A stretch of 64,000 nucleotides of DNA, from positions 6,076,001 to 6,140,000 of the forward strand of contig CM073193.1 of NCBI GenBank assembly GCA_037042915.1. Direction: 5' to 3'. The translations under genes and the position numbers were made by a program. The notes under the pieces were generated by a model. It saw only the letters and a list, made by a program, of their open reading frames with translations, did not search any database and had not been told where the DNA came from. This stretch comes from Auricularia sp. M13 (Eukaryota; Basidiomycota; Agaricomycetes; Auriculariales; Auriculariaceae). Below, piece after piece: positions 31,213 to 42,318 of this stretch (position 1 is its first letter; every line of letters starts with the position of its first letter).

Positions 31213-32655
31213 TCATCTTGTCCGAGGCGACGCCCGCGCCGCCTCGATGTCGCGGTCCAGGTCGCGGTCGCGCTCCATGCGCAGCCGCGTGCGCTCGTCC
31301 GCGTCGTCCTCGTCCTCCTCCTCGTGCAGCGTGCGCAGGCCGACCTCCTCGCCCTCCTCGTCCGCGTCGAACACGCGGTACAGGCTCCCGCGCCGTCCAT
31401 GGCTGGACGACGACACGCGCGGCGACTCGAGCGACAGGCTCAGCCGCGGGTGGAACACGCCGTTGCCCAGCGGCACGTGCCCGTTCGCCGCGGCCTCGCC
31501 GCGCGGCGGCTCCGGCGCGCGCGAGTAGTTGAGCAGGTTGACGCCGAGGAAGGTCGTGAGGAAGCCGGCGATGAGCGAGACGGTGTTCGTCGCGTCCGTT
31601 GTGTCGAACCCCTGGAACAGGATCAAGCTCGCGACGATCGTCGCCGTCGAGAAGCAGACGTAGTAGATCGGGTTCACGACGTTCGTCGAGAACGTGTCGA
31701 GCGCCTTGTTGAAGTAGTTCATCTGGACCACGATGCACACGACGACGATGATGCCAAAGACGTAGGTGCTCGGGTGCGTGAGCTGGTTGTTGCCCGCGAA
31801 GGTGAGCTTGATGGCGACGCCAAAGCCCTTGATGCACATGACGCTGATGCTGCCCACGAGCGAGCATATCGAGATGTACACCAGCGGGTTTTTCTGGCCG
31901 TGCCGCGGGGCGACATGGTATATCATGACCAGGGAAAAGACAAGAACCGTGAAGGCGTATAATAGGAAGCCTGCAGATCGCTCAGCCAGGCATGACCGCG
32001 GCCCGAGAGATGATAACATGCCTGGTTGTACGGCGTAATGCAGTATTTCGTCAACGGTATGGATTTCGCGGTCTTCCGGTGCGTGCAGCACGATAATGAG
32101 CGAGCCGAGCAGACACAGCGTGCATCCTATCCGGCCTATGTGGCCGAGCTCTTCCTTGAGCAGTATCGAGGCCAGCACCGCGCTGAGGAGGCGACATTAT
32201 CGTTTCAGCAGCCGAACCTGGGCCGGCACGCACCCCACCAGTACGCTGAGCGCTCCAAGCGGCGTGACCAATATAGGCGGCGCAAACGTGTATGCGGCAA
32301 AGTTGGCAACTGCGAAGGGCTAAGCGGGTAGCAGATGCGCAGTATTTTGCGCCTTACTCTCGCCCAATATTACTGCTCAGGTTGTCAGCGCAGTCTAAAC
32401 CGTTTGTTGAATGGCACAGCACGCACGCGTCGAGAATCCCAGCCACCATATAGGATTTCGTAAGTAGCCGTGGCCGTCGCTGGCAGAGCCGCTAGTTTTG
32501 TGCTTTGCGGCGTCGTTCAAACCCTGGGCCGGGTTCAGGCGGTGGTGCGATTGTTGAATTGCTACACGTACCTTCTTGGTTATAATGAAGGAGGTACCAA
32601 TGGCGGCGGAGCTGGATATGGCCAGTGCAAGCCCTATCCATTTGTCGTCGACCAT
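31213..32655 (-). CDS. NIPA-type magnesium transporter
   Basis: Multi-pass membrane protein of the NIPA family, linked to Mg2+ transport. Start ATG 32655 (MVDDKWIGLALAISSSAAIGTSFIITKK), the family's first helix. Conserved NPIWWLG is followed by [27 protein letters not shown], assembled across a 15-nt microexon (32358-32372). Later helices include LLKEELGHIGRIGCTLCLLGSLIIVLHAP, ICSLVGSISVMCIKGFGVAIK and FGIIVVVCIVVQMNYFNKALDTF. The cytoplasmic tail is acidic and Arg-rich (DADEEGEEVGLRTL, ERDRDLDRDIEAARASP) and ends at TGA 31213-31215. A reading upstream of 32655 continues in frame without ATG and was not used. Only 137 bp separate the ATG from the LINE insertion, so the native promoter is largely displaced. 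Confidence 0.9.
32358..32372 (-). other. 15-nt microexon in NIPA gene
   Basis: Minus-strand TAATATTGGGCGAGA lies between introns 32426-32373 and 32357-32310, both with GT/AG ends. It restores [17 protein letters not shown], matching the family's conserved GEIANFAAY segment. Confidence 0.7.
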
Positions 32656-32777
32656 GGCGCGGGGGGCTGCAGCGGCAGCCAAAGAGTGGTCGTGTACGAG
32701 GAAAAGGAGCTCAGCGGACTCCGGAGCGCCGGACTCGCGTCACGAAGCTTCCGCACCGAAGCCGGACCAATTCGATC

Positions 32778-32789
32778 ATCTCGACAATA

Positions 32790-32792
<3 letters not shown>
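32778..32792. repeat. LINE target-site duplication, left copy
   Basis: ATCTCGACAATATCT; an identical 15 bp occurs at 43838-43852. The last T merges with the poly(T) tract, so the duplication is 14-15 bp. Confidence 0.9.

Positions 32793-32821
<29 letters not shown>
32792..32821 (-). repeat. Poly(A) tail of LINE (30 T on plus strand)
   Basis: Thirty consecutive T on the plus strand, that is a 30-nt A tail at the 3' end of the minus-strand LINE, directly beside the target-site duplication. The length suggests a fairly recent insertion. Confidence 0.9.
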
Positions 32822-32822
<1 letters not shown>

Positions 32823-33683
32823 TGGTGCTTAGTGTTACGAATTCATATATAATATGATCTTCACACATGCGTCAAGGTAGAGGCTCAGGACTCTTTGCCA
32901 CCGCTGGGGAAATGCTTTAGGCACTTCAAACTGTGTGTGGGACTCCGGCAGTGGCTGTAGTCAAGGACTACAGTCTGGTGGGCGATCAATATTGCCGATA
33001 CCCACTAAAACCCCAGATTCTCTTTCTGAGCATAGGTGTTTTAGATGCATGTGCAAGGGCGTGTCCTGCCAAGTTTGTAAGACTAGTTTCCGTGGCAAGG
33101 ACTTTTTGTTATGTGCAACTTCAGACATATAAAAGTCCAGACGCATGCGTTGTTCAATTATGTATGTCCATTTGTGGTGAATTTCCTGATGTGTGGGTAA
33201 TATTGTTGGATCCTGATTATTAAATAGGCGTCTGCATCGTATTTTCCAGATAAGGTGTGCAGACTCTGAGATCAGGATACGGTAAAGTCTATTTGTCGCA
33301 TGAAGTTTTTTATTGTCTATTCCCTTAAACTCCATTTGTGCGCATGAAAGAATTGTGGCGAGGGAGGGGGTCGGCCAGTAAGGGTGTTTTTTCTCCCAGA
33401 ACTGTTTTGCTAGAGACCAGATTTGCGCTTGGCCATTACCAGGGCATTCTGTTAGTATGTGTTCCATTGACTCTTCGCATTCGCACACAGGGCATATTTC
33501 ACGCTGCTCTTTTTCAGGGACATGTGACCAGTCACGCCCCAGTTTGTATGCACCATGGAATAATTTCCACATATAGTCACGCACTGGGCGTCTGAGATCC
33601 TTTGTTCTGATGGATTTCCACAGTTTATCATCTGGAACAACATCACCAGATACTTCAGCATTAGCACATCTTGCCATTTCAAT

Positions 33684-33688
33684 GTTCA
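33684..33688. repeat. Gypsy element target-site duplication, left copy
   Basis: GTTCA directly before the LTR start; repeated at 42314-42318. Confidence 0.9.
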
Positions 33689-34414
33689 TGTTAAGCCTGC
33701 TGTGCCTTGGGGGTTTGGTTGCAAGGATAGTCGAACGTCCGGGCGCAGAGAACACTCGAACGAACAACTAGAGCCTTCGGTGCGTTATTGAGCACACCGG
33801 CTACGTCGAGTAGCACGACCGAAGGGACCGCGAGCAGCAGAGGACTCAGACGAGTAAGTCGGGCGAAGGGAGAACCCAGATGCGAAGTCGAGAGAGAGAG
33901 AGATAGAGTGTGCGAGGGGCACGACTATGTCGATTTCGTAACTGGGGAGCTAGATACAAAGTCGAGGGTCTTTTATACCTGGGGAGGTGATCCGATGTAC
34001 TCGGAGTGTATCCTAGAGACGAAGGAGAAGGGGCCTCAGATCAATAGAGATCGTCGTCATCGGCCGATAGGATGAGTAAGAGCGAGTGGGTAAGGTATCG
34101 GGGGATCGGGCGAATGACGAGAGGCGAATGACTAAGACGAGTGGAGCGAACCGGATATGAACACTATCGATACAGTAGGGACAAGGCGAGTTAGGTGGAT
34201 GTATGCGAGTAAGGAGAGAAGCTAGAGAAGTGAGGGAGAGGTCTAGAGGTAGAGGACGATGAGGAGAACATATCCCGAGCATATGAACACGAGGGGAGAT
34301 AAGCCGGGTATTCGGGAGCTTGACCGAGTTGACCGAGTTGGCCGAGTGACGTAGAATGACGCCGAGTGATGCCGAGAGCACGTGGGGTCCGCGGACCGGG
34401 GCACGGGCGTAACA
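33689..34414 (-). repeat. 3' LTR of Gypsy element
   Basis: 726 bp, with TG..CA-type ends (TGTTA/TAACA inverted ends). It matches the copy at 41588-42313 with about one difference seen by eye. It contains a short GA-rich microsatellite and repeated GACCGAGTT units. Confidence 0.92.
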
Positions 34415-34613
34415 GTATCCCCCCTTTACGTCCTGAGCCCACGAAGGACTGCAGCAACGCAAGGTGAATACGAAAAATGAGACAGCACGCACTCGAGTCC
34501 GAATGGGGCCAAAAGATCGGGTCGGGTCGGAACGGGTCGGACGCAGATTAAAAGTGGTTGGGTCGGGAGTTGAATCGTCGAACCACTCTTTGTCTTCTGC
34601 CCGCCGCCCACCA

Positions 34614-35849
34614 TGCCGCGATACGAGTCGCTCGAGGACGTCGCCGCCGCGACGACCGCAAGACCGTCGGCGCCGTCATGAGGTCGCTCGAGGACGACCC
34701 GACGATGGAGGCGCTGATCGCAGCGCACGAGGACGCGGCGGACGCTCGGCGGCCTACAGCAAGAGGCCGTCGACGAGGAGGACCTCGACGCGATCGAGGC
34801 GTTCAGCGCGCGCAGGCGCCAGGCGAAGGCCGAGCTGCGCCTGGCGGCGCAGCGACGCTTCGGGATGCTGGCCGAGCGCGTGGCCAGGATCGCGGCGGAC
34901 GCGGGCGCCAAGGCGACAAAGAGCCAGGCGTCGCCGGCGAAGGCGCCGACCACGAGCACGAAGGCGCCGGCGAAGGACGCGAGGGAGACCGAGTCGCCGC
35001 CGAAGAGGCGGAAGGCCATGGAGGTATGGGTCGAGCTCCCGCGATTGCGGGACGTTGCTAAGGTGCGCTTATTTTGCAGGTCGAGAGCGCGAAGACGACT
35101 CAGGCGCCGCGCAAGGTCGCGCCGAAACCCGCGCCGGTCGCGGTCGCTCGCTCGCCGTCGCTCGGGGCGGGCGAGACGCTCGAGGACGACGACGAGGTCG
35201 AGGAGATCGCGAGCCCGGTGGTGCCGGCCACGAAGCCCAGGCCCAAGCCCAAGCCGCGCGCCGGCGGCAAGTTCACGGACAGGTGGCCGGAGGTGCCATA
35301 CGGGGCGCGGTTCCCGAGCCCGGTAAGTCTTCGATTGTTCGTGTTTTGCTCGCCGGGGCTGACATCGAGCAGTGCGAGGCTTGCGTCAAGCGCGGCGGTC
35401 CGTGCGTTCGAGCACACCGCTCGAACACTTGCACCGCGTGCAACCAGAGCCGCGGCAAGTGCACGCACTCGGGCAAGCCCTTCGTGCCGCGCGGCGAGAA
35501 GAGGGCGGCGTCGCCGAGTGCGTCGCCCGAGCGCCCCAAGAAGGTGCGGATCGTCGAGGGGACGACGCTGGGGACGCGGGCGGCCGAGGATCGCGCGAAG
35601 ACGGCCGAGCACCGCAGGGTCGTGGAGAACCACGCCCTGTGGACGAACAATTCGGTGCACAACATCGAGCGGATGTTGTACCGGATGCTGCAGTGGCAAG
35701 CGCAGCAGTTCGGCCAGTCGATCGACGAGTCGATCGACAATCCGTTTTCGAGCGAGGAGGAAGAGGAGGCCGAGGAGGAGGTCGAGGAGGAGTCCGAGGA
35801 GGAGGACGAGGAAGCGGTCGAGGAAGCGACCGAGGACGCGGACGAGTAG
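34614..35849 (+). CDS. Extra antisense spliced gene carried by the Gypsy element
   Basis: Coding-looking plus-strand region between the integrase/chromodomain end and the 3' LTR, opposite in direction to gag-pol. Two introns with good consensus, 35024-35079 and 35323-35372, separate Lys/Pro/Ala-rich exons. The exon after 35373 opens CEACVKRGGPCVRAHRS and TACNQSRGKCTHSGK, a cysteine cluster reminiscent of zinc-binding DNA-contact motifs. A predicted helix follows (NIERMLYRMLQWQAQQFGQ), then a very acidic Glu-rich tail. The 5' start near 34614-34706 is unresolved. Similar cysteine-cluster proteins are, as far as I recall, often annotated with agaricomycete Gypsy elements, but I know of no established function. 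Whether it is expressed cannot be told. Confidence 0.5.
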   Translation, partial: CRDTSRSRTSPPRRPQDRRRRHEVARGRPDDGGADRSARGRGGRSAAYSKRPSTRRTSTRSRRSARAGARRRPSCAWRRSDASGCWPSAWPGSRRTRAPRRQRARRRRRRRRPRARRRRRRTRGRPSRRRRGGRPWRYGSSSRDCGTLLRCAYFAGREREDDSGAAQGRAETRAGRGRSLAVARGGRDARGRRRGRGDREPGGAGHEAQAQAQAARRRQVHGQVAGGAIRGAVPEPGKSSIVRVLLAGADIEQCEACVKRGGPCVRAHRSNTCTACNQSRGKCTHSGKPFVPRGEKRAASPSASPERPKKVRIVEGTTLGTRAAEDRAKTAEHRRVVENHALWTNNSVHNIERMLYRMLQWQAQQFGQSIDESIDNPFSSEEEEEAEEEVEEESEEEDEEAVEEATEDADE

Positions 35850-38800
35850 GCGATAGGATAGAGTAGTAGCGGGTGCGACCAAAGTCGCCCAAAAATGTAA
35901 TAAATGACTGTTTCTTGGAATCGGGTGAAAAGCGAGTGAGCGAAGAAATAGCGAGTGAAAAAACGAGTGCTTAGATGTTTTCGAATTTCTTGAGGATCTG
36001 CTGGAATTCTTGATAACTGCCGGGAGCGCTGGGATTTGCAGCATAGAAGTCTTGAACTGCTTCCTGCGCGTGTTCGAGATTTTCGGAGCCCATCTCGGTG
36101 GTCTCGGGGTCGTCGGGAGTGCCGATGTGACCGATCCAGCGAATGCGAAAACGAAGGCGCGAGTGACGATGGCGATTGTCGATGCGTACGCTGAGTACTT
36201 CGAGCTCGTACTCTTGCTCGCCGTCGACGACGACGGGCGGAGGAGGTTCTTGACGTTGACCGGGGAACGCTTCTCGAGGGTGGGGTTCGAGTTGCGAGAC
36301 GTGAAAGACCGGGTGTACGCGAGCGAGGTAGTCGGGTAGGCTGAGGGTGAACGATTGCGAGCTAGGTTGATCGACGATCGGGAACGGGCCTAGGTAGCGA
36401 TCGGCGAGTTTGCGAGTGGGCTGCGTCGTCTTGATGTGTTCCGAGAGGACGTAGGCCATGTCGCCGACCTTGAAGTCAGGCGGGGAGTGCGTCGAGCATT
36501 CGCAGATGCAGTGTAACGCTTCTGAGCGGCAGCGATCTGCTCCTTCAGGACGTCCTGCAGTTCGTGGATGTCGACAGCGAAGTCGCGGGCGCGAGCGGAG
36601 GCAACGTCGCGCTCGGGGTAGACGGAGATGTTCGGGTGAAAACCCTTGTTGGCGAAGAAAGGCGAGACACCAGTCGAGTCGTTCGGGGTGTTGTTGTACG
36701 TGAACTCGGCGAGAGGGAGTAGCTCGGACCAGTTGTCCTGCTCGTAGTTGCAGTAGAGACGGAGGTACTGCTCGAGCGTCTGGTTCGTGCGTTCGACTTG
36801 ACGTTCGCCTCCGGGTGGTGACCCGAGGTGAAGTGCATGGTCATGTTGAGGAGCGAGCCGAGTGCGCGAAAGAAGCGGGAGACGAATTCGGAGCCGCGGT
36901 CGGTAGAGACGTGCGAGGGAGCGCCATGTTTGGCGAAGACGTGGATGAGGAAGAGACGCGCGAGTTCTTCGGAGGTGATCTTGCCCTTGGTCGGGACGAA
37001 GATACCCTGCTTCGAGAGGCGATCAATAATGACGAGGATCGCGGTGTAACCGTTGGACTCAGGGAGTTGTTCGATGAAGTCCATCGAGATCGAGTCCCAG
37101 TTGCGAAGCAGAATCGGGAGCGGTTGAAGTCGACCGTACGGCTTGTGTCGTCGAGGTTTGCTGCGCCCACAGGTGACGCAGGCCTGGACGTAGGTACGAA
37201 TCGAGTCGCGCAGGTCGGGCCAGTAGTACTCGCGGGCGACCATCTTGAGTGTCTTGTTCTGACCCGGATGGCCAGCGAGCGGGTGATCGTGCTTTTCGCG
37301 AAGGATACGAAGGCGACAATCGAGAGCGTTCGGTACGTAGATCCTGCCCTTGAACAGCAAGAATCCATCGTCCGAGGCCGACCAGTTGATCGCGTCATCG
37401 GTGCCGAGTTTCGAGCAAATGTCGAGAGCGAGTTCGTCCGAGTCGTACGAGGCGCGAATGTCATCCCGAATGGACTGAGTGTCCATGATCGTGGCTGCGC
37501 GAAGGAAAGTCTCTTCAGCATACGTCGCGCGAAGGGAAGCGGCGAACTGTTCGAAGTAAAAACGGGTCGGAAGTTCTGCGGGTTTGCGCTGGCGTAGCCA
37601 CCATCCCCCTTTTGAGATAGACGTCGTGGCGGCGAGTGAGAGCATCGGGTTTGCCGCCGAGTCGACCGGGTCGAAAGCGAATGAGGAGGTTGAAGGTAGA
37701 AAGGTACTCGGACCAGCGAGCTTGCCGACGAGTGAGCATCTTCGTGGTAGAGAAATACTCGAGGTTCTTGTGGTCCGTGACGACGTCTATTGGGGTCTCG
37801 GCCCCTTCGAGGTAGTGTCGCCATAGCTCGAACGCCTCGAATATCGCGAGTAGCTCCTTGTCGTGCGTGTCGTAGTTGAGCTCGGTGGGAGTGAGCGTGC
37901 GCGAATGGAAAGCGACGGGGTGAACAGAGCCGTCCGGGAGGACGTGCGAGAAGATCGCCGCGATCGCGTAGTCGGAAGCGTCAGTCTCGACGACGCGAGG
38001 AAGAGCGGGATCGAAGTGGTGAAGGACGGGAGCGCAAGTGAACGCCTTCTTGAGCTCGTTGAACGCAGCGAGGCATTGCGGAGTGAAGTTCCACGTTGCG
38101 GTCTTTCGAGTGAGACGAGTGAGCGGGACGACGATATCGGAGTAGTCGTAGATGAATCGTCGATAGAAGTTCGCGAAGCCGAGGAACGACTGGATGTCGC
38201 GAACGTTGCGAGGAACGGGCCACTCGAGGAGGGTGGCAATCTTCTTCGGGTCCATGCTGATGCCCTCGGGGCTGATGATGTACCCGAGGTACTCGATGGT
38301 GTCAGCATGGAACTCGCACTTCTCGGGCTTACAGAAGAGGTCATTCTCCGCAGCCGTCGAAGGACCTCTCGAACGTGTTCCTCATGCTTCGAGGGATCGT
38401 CCGAGTAGATAAGGATGTCGTCGAGGTAGACGGTGACCGTGACGTCGAGGAGATCGGAGAAGATGTCGTTCATGAAGCGCTGGAAAGCGGCTGGAGCGTT
38501 CGTGAGACCGAAAGGCATGACGAGATACTCGTAGGTGCCGTAGCGCGTTCGAAAGGCAGTCTTCCACTCGTCGCCGGCCGCGATGCGAACGTTGCTGTAT
38601 CCGACACGAAGATCGAGCTTGGTGAACGTCTTGGCGGTGCGAAGGCGGTCGAGCGTGGACGAGATGAGCGGAAGCGGGTACTTGTCCTTCCGAGTGATCT
38701 TGTTGAGCCCACGATAATCGACGCATAGGCGAAGAGAACCGTCGGCCTTCTTGACGAAGAGAACCGGGGGCGCCACCCGGGGACGACGAAGAGCGAATGT

Positions 38801-40939
38801 GTCCTTTGCTGAGGTTATCCTGAATGTACTCCCGAAGCGCGAGTTGTTCGGGCTCGGAGAGCGAGTAGATCGGACCGGATGGGAGAGGCTTGCCTTCTTC
38901 CATGTCGATCTTGAGATCGTACGGCCGATGTTCAGGGAGTCGATTCGAGGCCTCCTTTGAGAAGACGTCGAGGAACTCGTGATAACACTCGGGGATGCCT
39001 TCGCCGGTTTCCGAGGCCGGGTTGGCAGACGCAGAGCGAGCGGGCACCGATGGATCTCGAATGTAGATGGCCGAGACCATCGAGCCGCGAAGTCGACGAG
39101 AGGTGTCGAAGGCTGCGGCGCCGATGATCTTGATGTCGACGCGAGCAGCGGCCGCGCGAAGGGCGGTTTCGTCCATCGGCGGTTCTGGAGGCAGAGTACG
39201 TGGCGCGGGAGGAGGTGACGACGGAGTCGGAGGATCCGAGTCAAGCGAAAACCCAGGGACGAAACCCGAGGGATCCGAGGGCGAGACACGAGTGGGGAAA
39301 GAGATGCGGTGATGGAACCAGTCAATCCTAGGATTGTAGCGGGCCAACCAGCGGTATCCCAGCACTGCAGAGCAAGTCGGATCTAGAGTGGTGAGGAGGA
39401 AGTTGATGATCATCGAAGTTCCGCAAGGGAAGCGGACGGGAAGCGACACGTATTTGGAGATAACACCGCGATAGGAGCCGTCGAAGAGCCGAAGGCGTAG
39501 CGGTTGATCGAGAGACTTTTGAGGGAGTCGAAGACTCTCGGCGAACTGAGTATCGAGGAACTGATCTTCGGAGCCGGAGTCGACGAGTGTGCGAAAGGAT
39601 GGGACAGCGTCGGAGGAAAGGACGACGATGAGAGCGTCTTGATCGGTGAGCGCGGCAGCGTTCAACCGAGTGTAAGGCATCTTGGGCTTGACGCAGTTAG
39701 CCCTAGATGCCCGTGGGGAACTGCCCGTTAGTTTTTCGCTTCCGCCGGGGCAGAAGCGGCGGCGCCCGAGGGAGCAGGAGCCGGCGTCGAGGAAGTCGCG
39801 GGTTGAGCCCTAGCGGCGCGACCCTTCGACTCGCGATTGTGAGCGGCCTTGCGGCACTCGGACGCGGTGTGGCCGGCGTGGCCACAGTAGAGGCAGAGGT
39901 TGTTATCGAGGCGACGGCGTCGTTCGGCGTCGTTGAGCTTGCCGTTCGAGTTGAGGTTCTTCGCGACGTCGTCCTTCGACTTGGTCGTGGTCTTCGAAGA
40001 CGAGCGGGCCGAGGTCGAGGACTGACCCCTCGAGTTCGAGTGGTTGTTCGAGTTGCTGTTGTTGCCGTTGTTGCCGTTGTTGGAGCGCGCGTTGGACTTG
40101 GTGTTCGATCGGGAGCCCGATTGAGGCGTCGCGGTCGAGGTGGTCTTCTGCGCTTTGCGGGGTTCGTTCGCGTGCTCGAGAGCTTGCTCGTCCTTATCGA
40201 TCCAGTAGTTGGCGTCGATGCTAAGAGCGAGCGCAGCGAGTGGCGTCAGGGAAGCCGGGCGTTGAGCTACTTGAGCAGCGAAGACAGATTTGATGCGGCG
40301 AGGGAGTCCGCGATAGAATTGCGAGGCGAGTGCAGCGTCGTCCCAGCCGAGCAGTTTGGCGTATTCGTCGAACTGGAGCTTGTAGCGGGCGACCTTGCCG
40401 TTGTCGGCCATTTGCAGTCGTCGAATCTTGACTTCGGGCGCGTTCGCGTTCGTTCGTGACGCCGAAGGTGATCGTGAGTTCGTTCTTGAATTCGTTCCAA
40501 TCTTCGAGGAACTCGTAGCCGGGAGGCGGATTCGGGACGAGAGGAACGTAGCCGCCCCACCATTCCTTCGCCCGACCCGAGAGATAGGTCGCGGTGAAGA
40601 GAATCTTCTCGCGGGACGTCTGGTACTTCCGAGGGTTGGCGAGGAAGTAGGTTTCGCAGTCGATGAGGAATCCGCGAAGTTTGTTGGCGTTTTCGCCGTC
40701 GAATTTGTCGGGTTTGGCGGCGTCGATGCGAGAGCCGCTGTCGCGGTCGACGAAGTAGACACGAGGGACGTTGTCGTGTTAATCGTGGAATTGTCGTTCG
40801 CGATCGACGTCCGAGTCGTAGCCGTCCGACGGGGGTCGAAGGGAGGTCCCGGGGACCAGGAGGATCGTTACCGCCACCACCGCCCCCACCGCCGCCACCT
40901 CCGGGAGGAGGGTTCGGAGGGTGCGAGCCGTGCGAGTGG

Positions 40940-41070
40940 TGCGAGTGGTGCGAGTGGTGCGACGAGGGCGAGGGAGCACCTCGATGACCACCACCGCCAC
41001 CGCCGCCTCCGCCGCCTCCGCCTCCACCGCCGCCACCTCCGCCGCCTCCTCCGCCACCCCCGCCGCCACG
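40940..41070 (-). repeat. Gly-rich trinucleotide repeats in gag region
   Basis: Plus-strand CCNCC-type runs give a poly-Gly stretch in the gag-sense reading. Neighbouring GAGTGGTGC units repeat three to four times (about 40935-40962). These are simple-sequence arrays within the LTR element. Confidence 0.7.
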
Positions 41071-41574
41071 CCGGGGCGTGTTAGGGGTGCCGGAATGGAA
41101 GAAGCCGCGGAACGACGAGGAGTGCTGCGAAAAGCGAGGAGTCGAGCGAGAGCCGGTGTACGGAACGAGCGCGAGAGGGTGTCGAGAGCCGAGCGAGTGA
41201 GTCGAGGGATGCGAGGGCGATCGCGTCGTGTGACTTGAGGGAGGGTAGGAACCGCTCGGGTCCGCGCGTAGTGTGGACTGGGCCGGCGAGAAACGCGAGG
41301 TGTGAAGCGAGCCGGAGAGAGTGTGTTGCGAGAGGATTTCGTCATCATCGTTCGGCGGTTGCGAGTGCCGAGATGATCCGAAGCGGCTAGTGCCCGACAT
41401 CGAGACTGATGGCGAAGGCGTAGCCGGCTGAGGAGGTTGTTGGTCGCGAAGACGAGCCTGACGACGGGCTTCGCGAAGGATAGCGTCGGGGAGTCGAGTA
41501 GAGGATGAGGTTCTTCCTGGTTTCTTCTGAGGTTCTGTCGAGTCCCAAAGGCCATACAACTCGAGCGGAGCTCG

Positions 41575-41585
41575 AGTTACGAAAT
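41575..41585 (-). promoter_or_regulatory. Primer-binding region of Gypsy element, self-complementary to the predicted RNA 5' end
   Basis: Two bases after the 5' LTR the element-sense strand reads ATTTCGTAACT. This is the exact reverse complement of AGTTACGAAAT at 41842-41832 inside the LTR, 34 nt after a TATAAAAG box (41876-41869). That is the layout of Tf1-type self-priming elements. I did not see a tRNA 3' end match here. Confidence 0.7.
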
Positions 41586-41587
41586 AC

Positions 41588-42313
41588 TGTTAAGCCTGCT
41601 GTGCCTTGGGGGTTTGGTTGCAAGGATAGTCGAACGTCCGGGCGCAGAGAACACTCGAACGAACAACTAGAGCCTTTGGTGCGTTATTGAGCACACCGGC
41701 TACGTCGAGTAGCACGACCGAAGGGACCGCGAGCAGCAGAGGACTCAGACGAGTAAGTCGGGCGAAGGGAGAACCCAGATGCGAAGTCGAGAGAGAGAGA
41801 GATAGAGTGTGCGAGGGGCACGACTATGTCGATTTCGTAACTGGGGAGCTAGATACAAAGTCGAGGGTCTTTTATACCTGGGGAGGTGATCCGATGTACT
41901 CGGAGTGTATCCTAGAGACGAAGGAGAAGGGGCCTCAGATCAATAGAGATCGTCGTCATCGGCCGATAGGATGAGTAAGAGCGAGTGGGTAAGGTATCGG
42001 GGGATCGGGCGAATGACGAGAGGCGAATGACTAAGACGAGTGGAGCGAACCGGATATGAACACTATCGATACAGTAGGGACAAGGCGAGTTAGGTGGATG
42101 TATGCGAGTAAGGAGAGAAGCTAGAGAAGTGAGGGAGAGGTCTAGAGGTAGAGGACGATGAGGAGAACATATCCCGAGCATATGAACACGAGGGGAGATA
42201 AGCCGGGTATTCGGGAGCTTGACCGAGTTGACCGAGTTGGCCGAGTGACGTAGAATGACGCCGAGTGATGCCGAGAGCACGTGGGGTCCGCGGACCGGGG
42301 CACGGGCGTAACA
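41588..42313 (-). repeat. 5' LTR of Gypsy element
   Basis: 726 bp. Contains the TATA box (41869-41876) and a predicted transcription start at about 41842, so U3 is about 471 bp. Near-identical to the 3' LTR. Confidence 0.92.
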
Positions 42314-42318
42314 GTTCA
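42314..42318. repeat. Gypsy element target-site duplication, right copy
   Basis: GTTCA directly after the LTR end, matching 33684-33688. Confidence 0.9.

Larger units (their letters stand above)
33689..42313 (-). mobile_element. Ty3/Gypsy LTR retrotransposon, chromovirus (chromodomain) type, inserted in the LINE
   Basis: Full-length 8625-bp element on the minus strand, treated as a fossil. Parts in element order: 5' LTR 42313-41588, primer-binding region beside it, gag with a CCHC zinc knuckle (about 41.5-39.7 kb), aspartic protease, reverse transcriptase and RNase H (about 39.7-37.5 kb), integrase with an HHCC zinc domain and a C-terminal chromodomain-like region (about 37.5-36.0 kb), an extra antisense gene (about 34.6-35.85 kb plus strand), a purine tract and the 3' LTR 34414-33689. 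The coding region is broken, with about half a dozen interruptions. The LTRs are nearly identical and the 5-bp target duplication is exact, so the insertion is young, and younger than the LINE it sits in. Confidence 0.93.

Noticed and set aside
33788-34075. Identical 95-codon ORF in both LTRs (also 41687-41974)
   Set aside because: Lies entirely in LTR sequence with repeat-like Ser/Arg composition and no known domain; duplicated because the LTRs are duplicates.
34464-35849. 461-codon plus-strand ORF taken as one uninterrupted gene
   Set aside because: Its middle runs through consensus introns in a different frame from the cysteine-cluster and acidic exons; the spliced reading is more protein-like.
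36815-39731. Plus-strand ORFs opposite the Gypsy pol region
   Set aside because: Antisense shadows; the minus strand holds the clear protease, RT, RNase H and integrase motifs.
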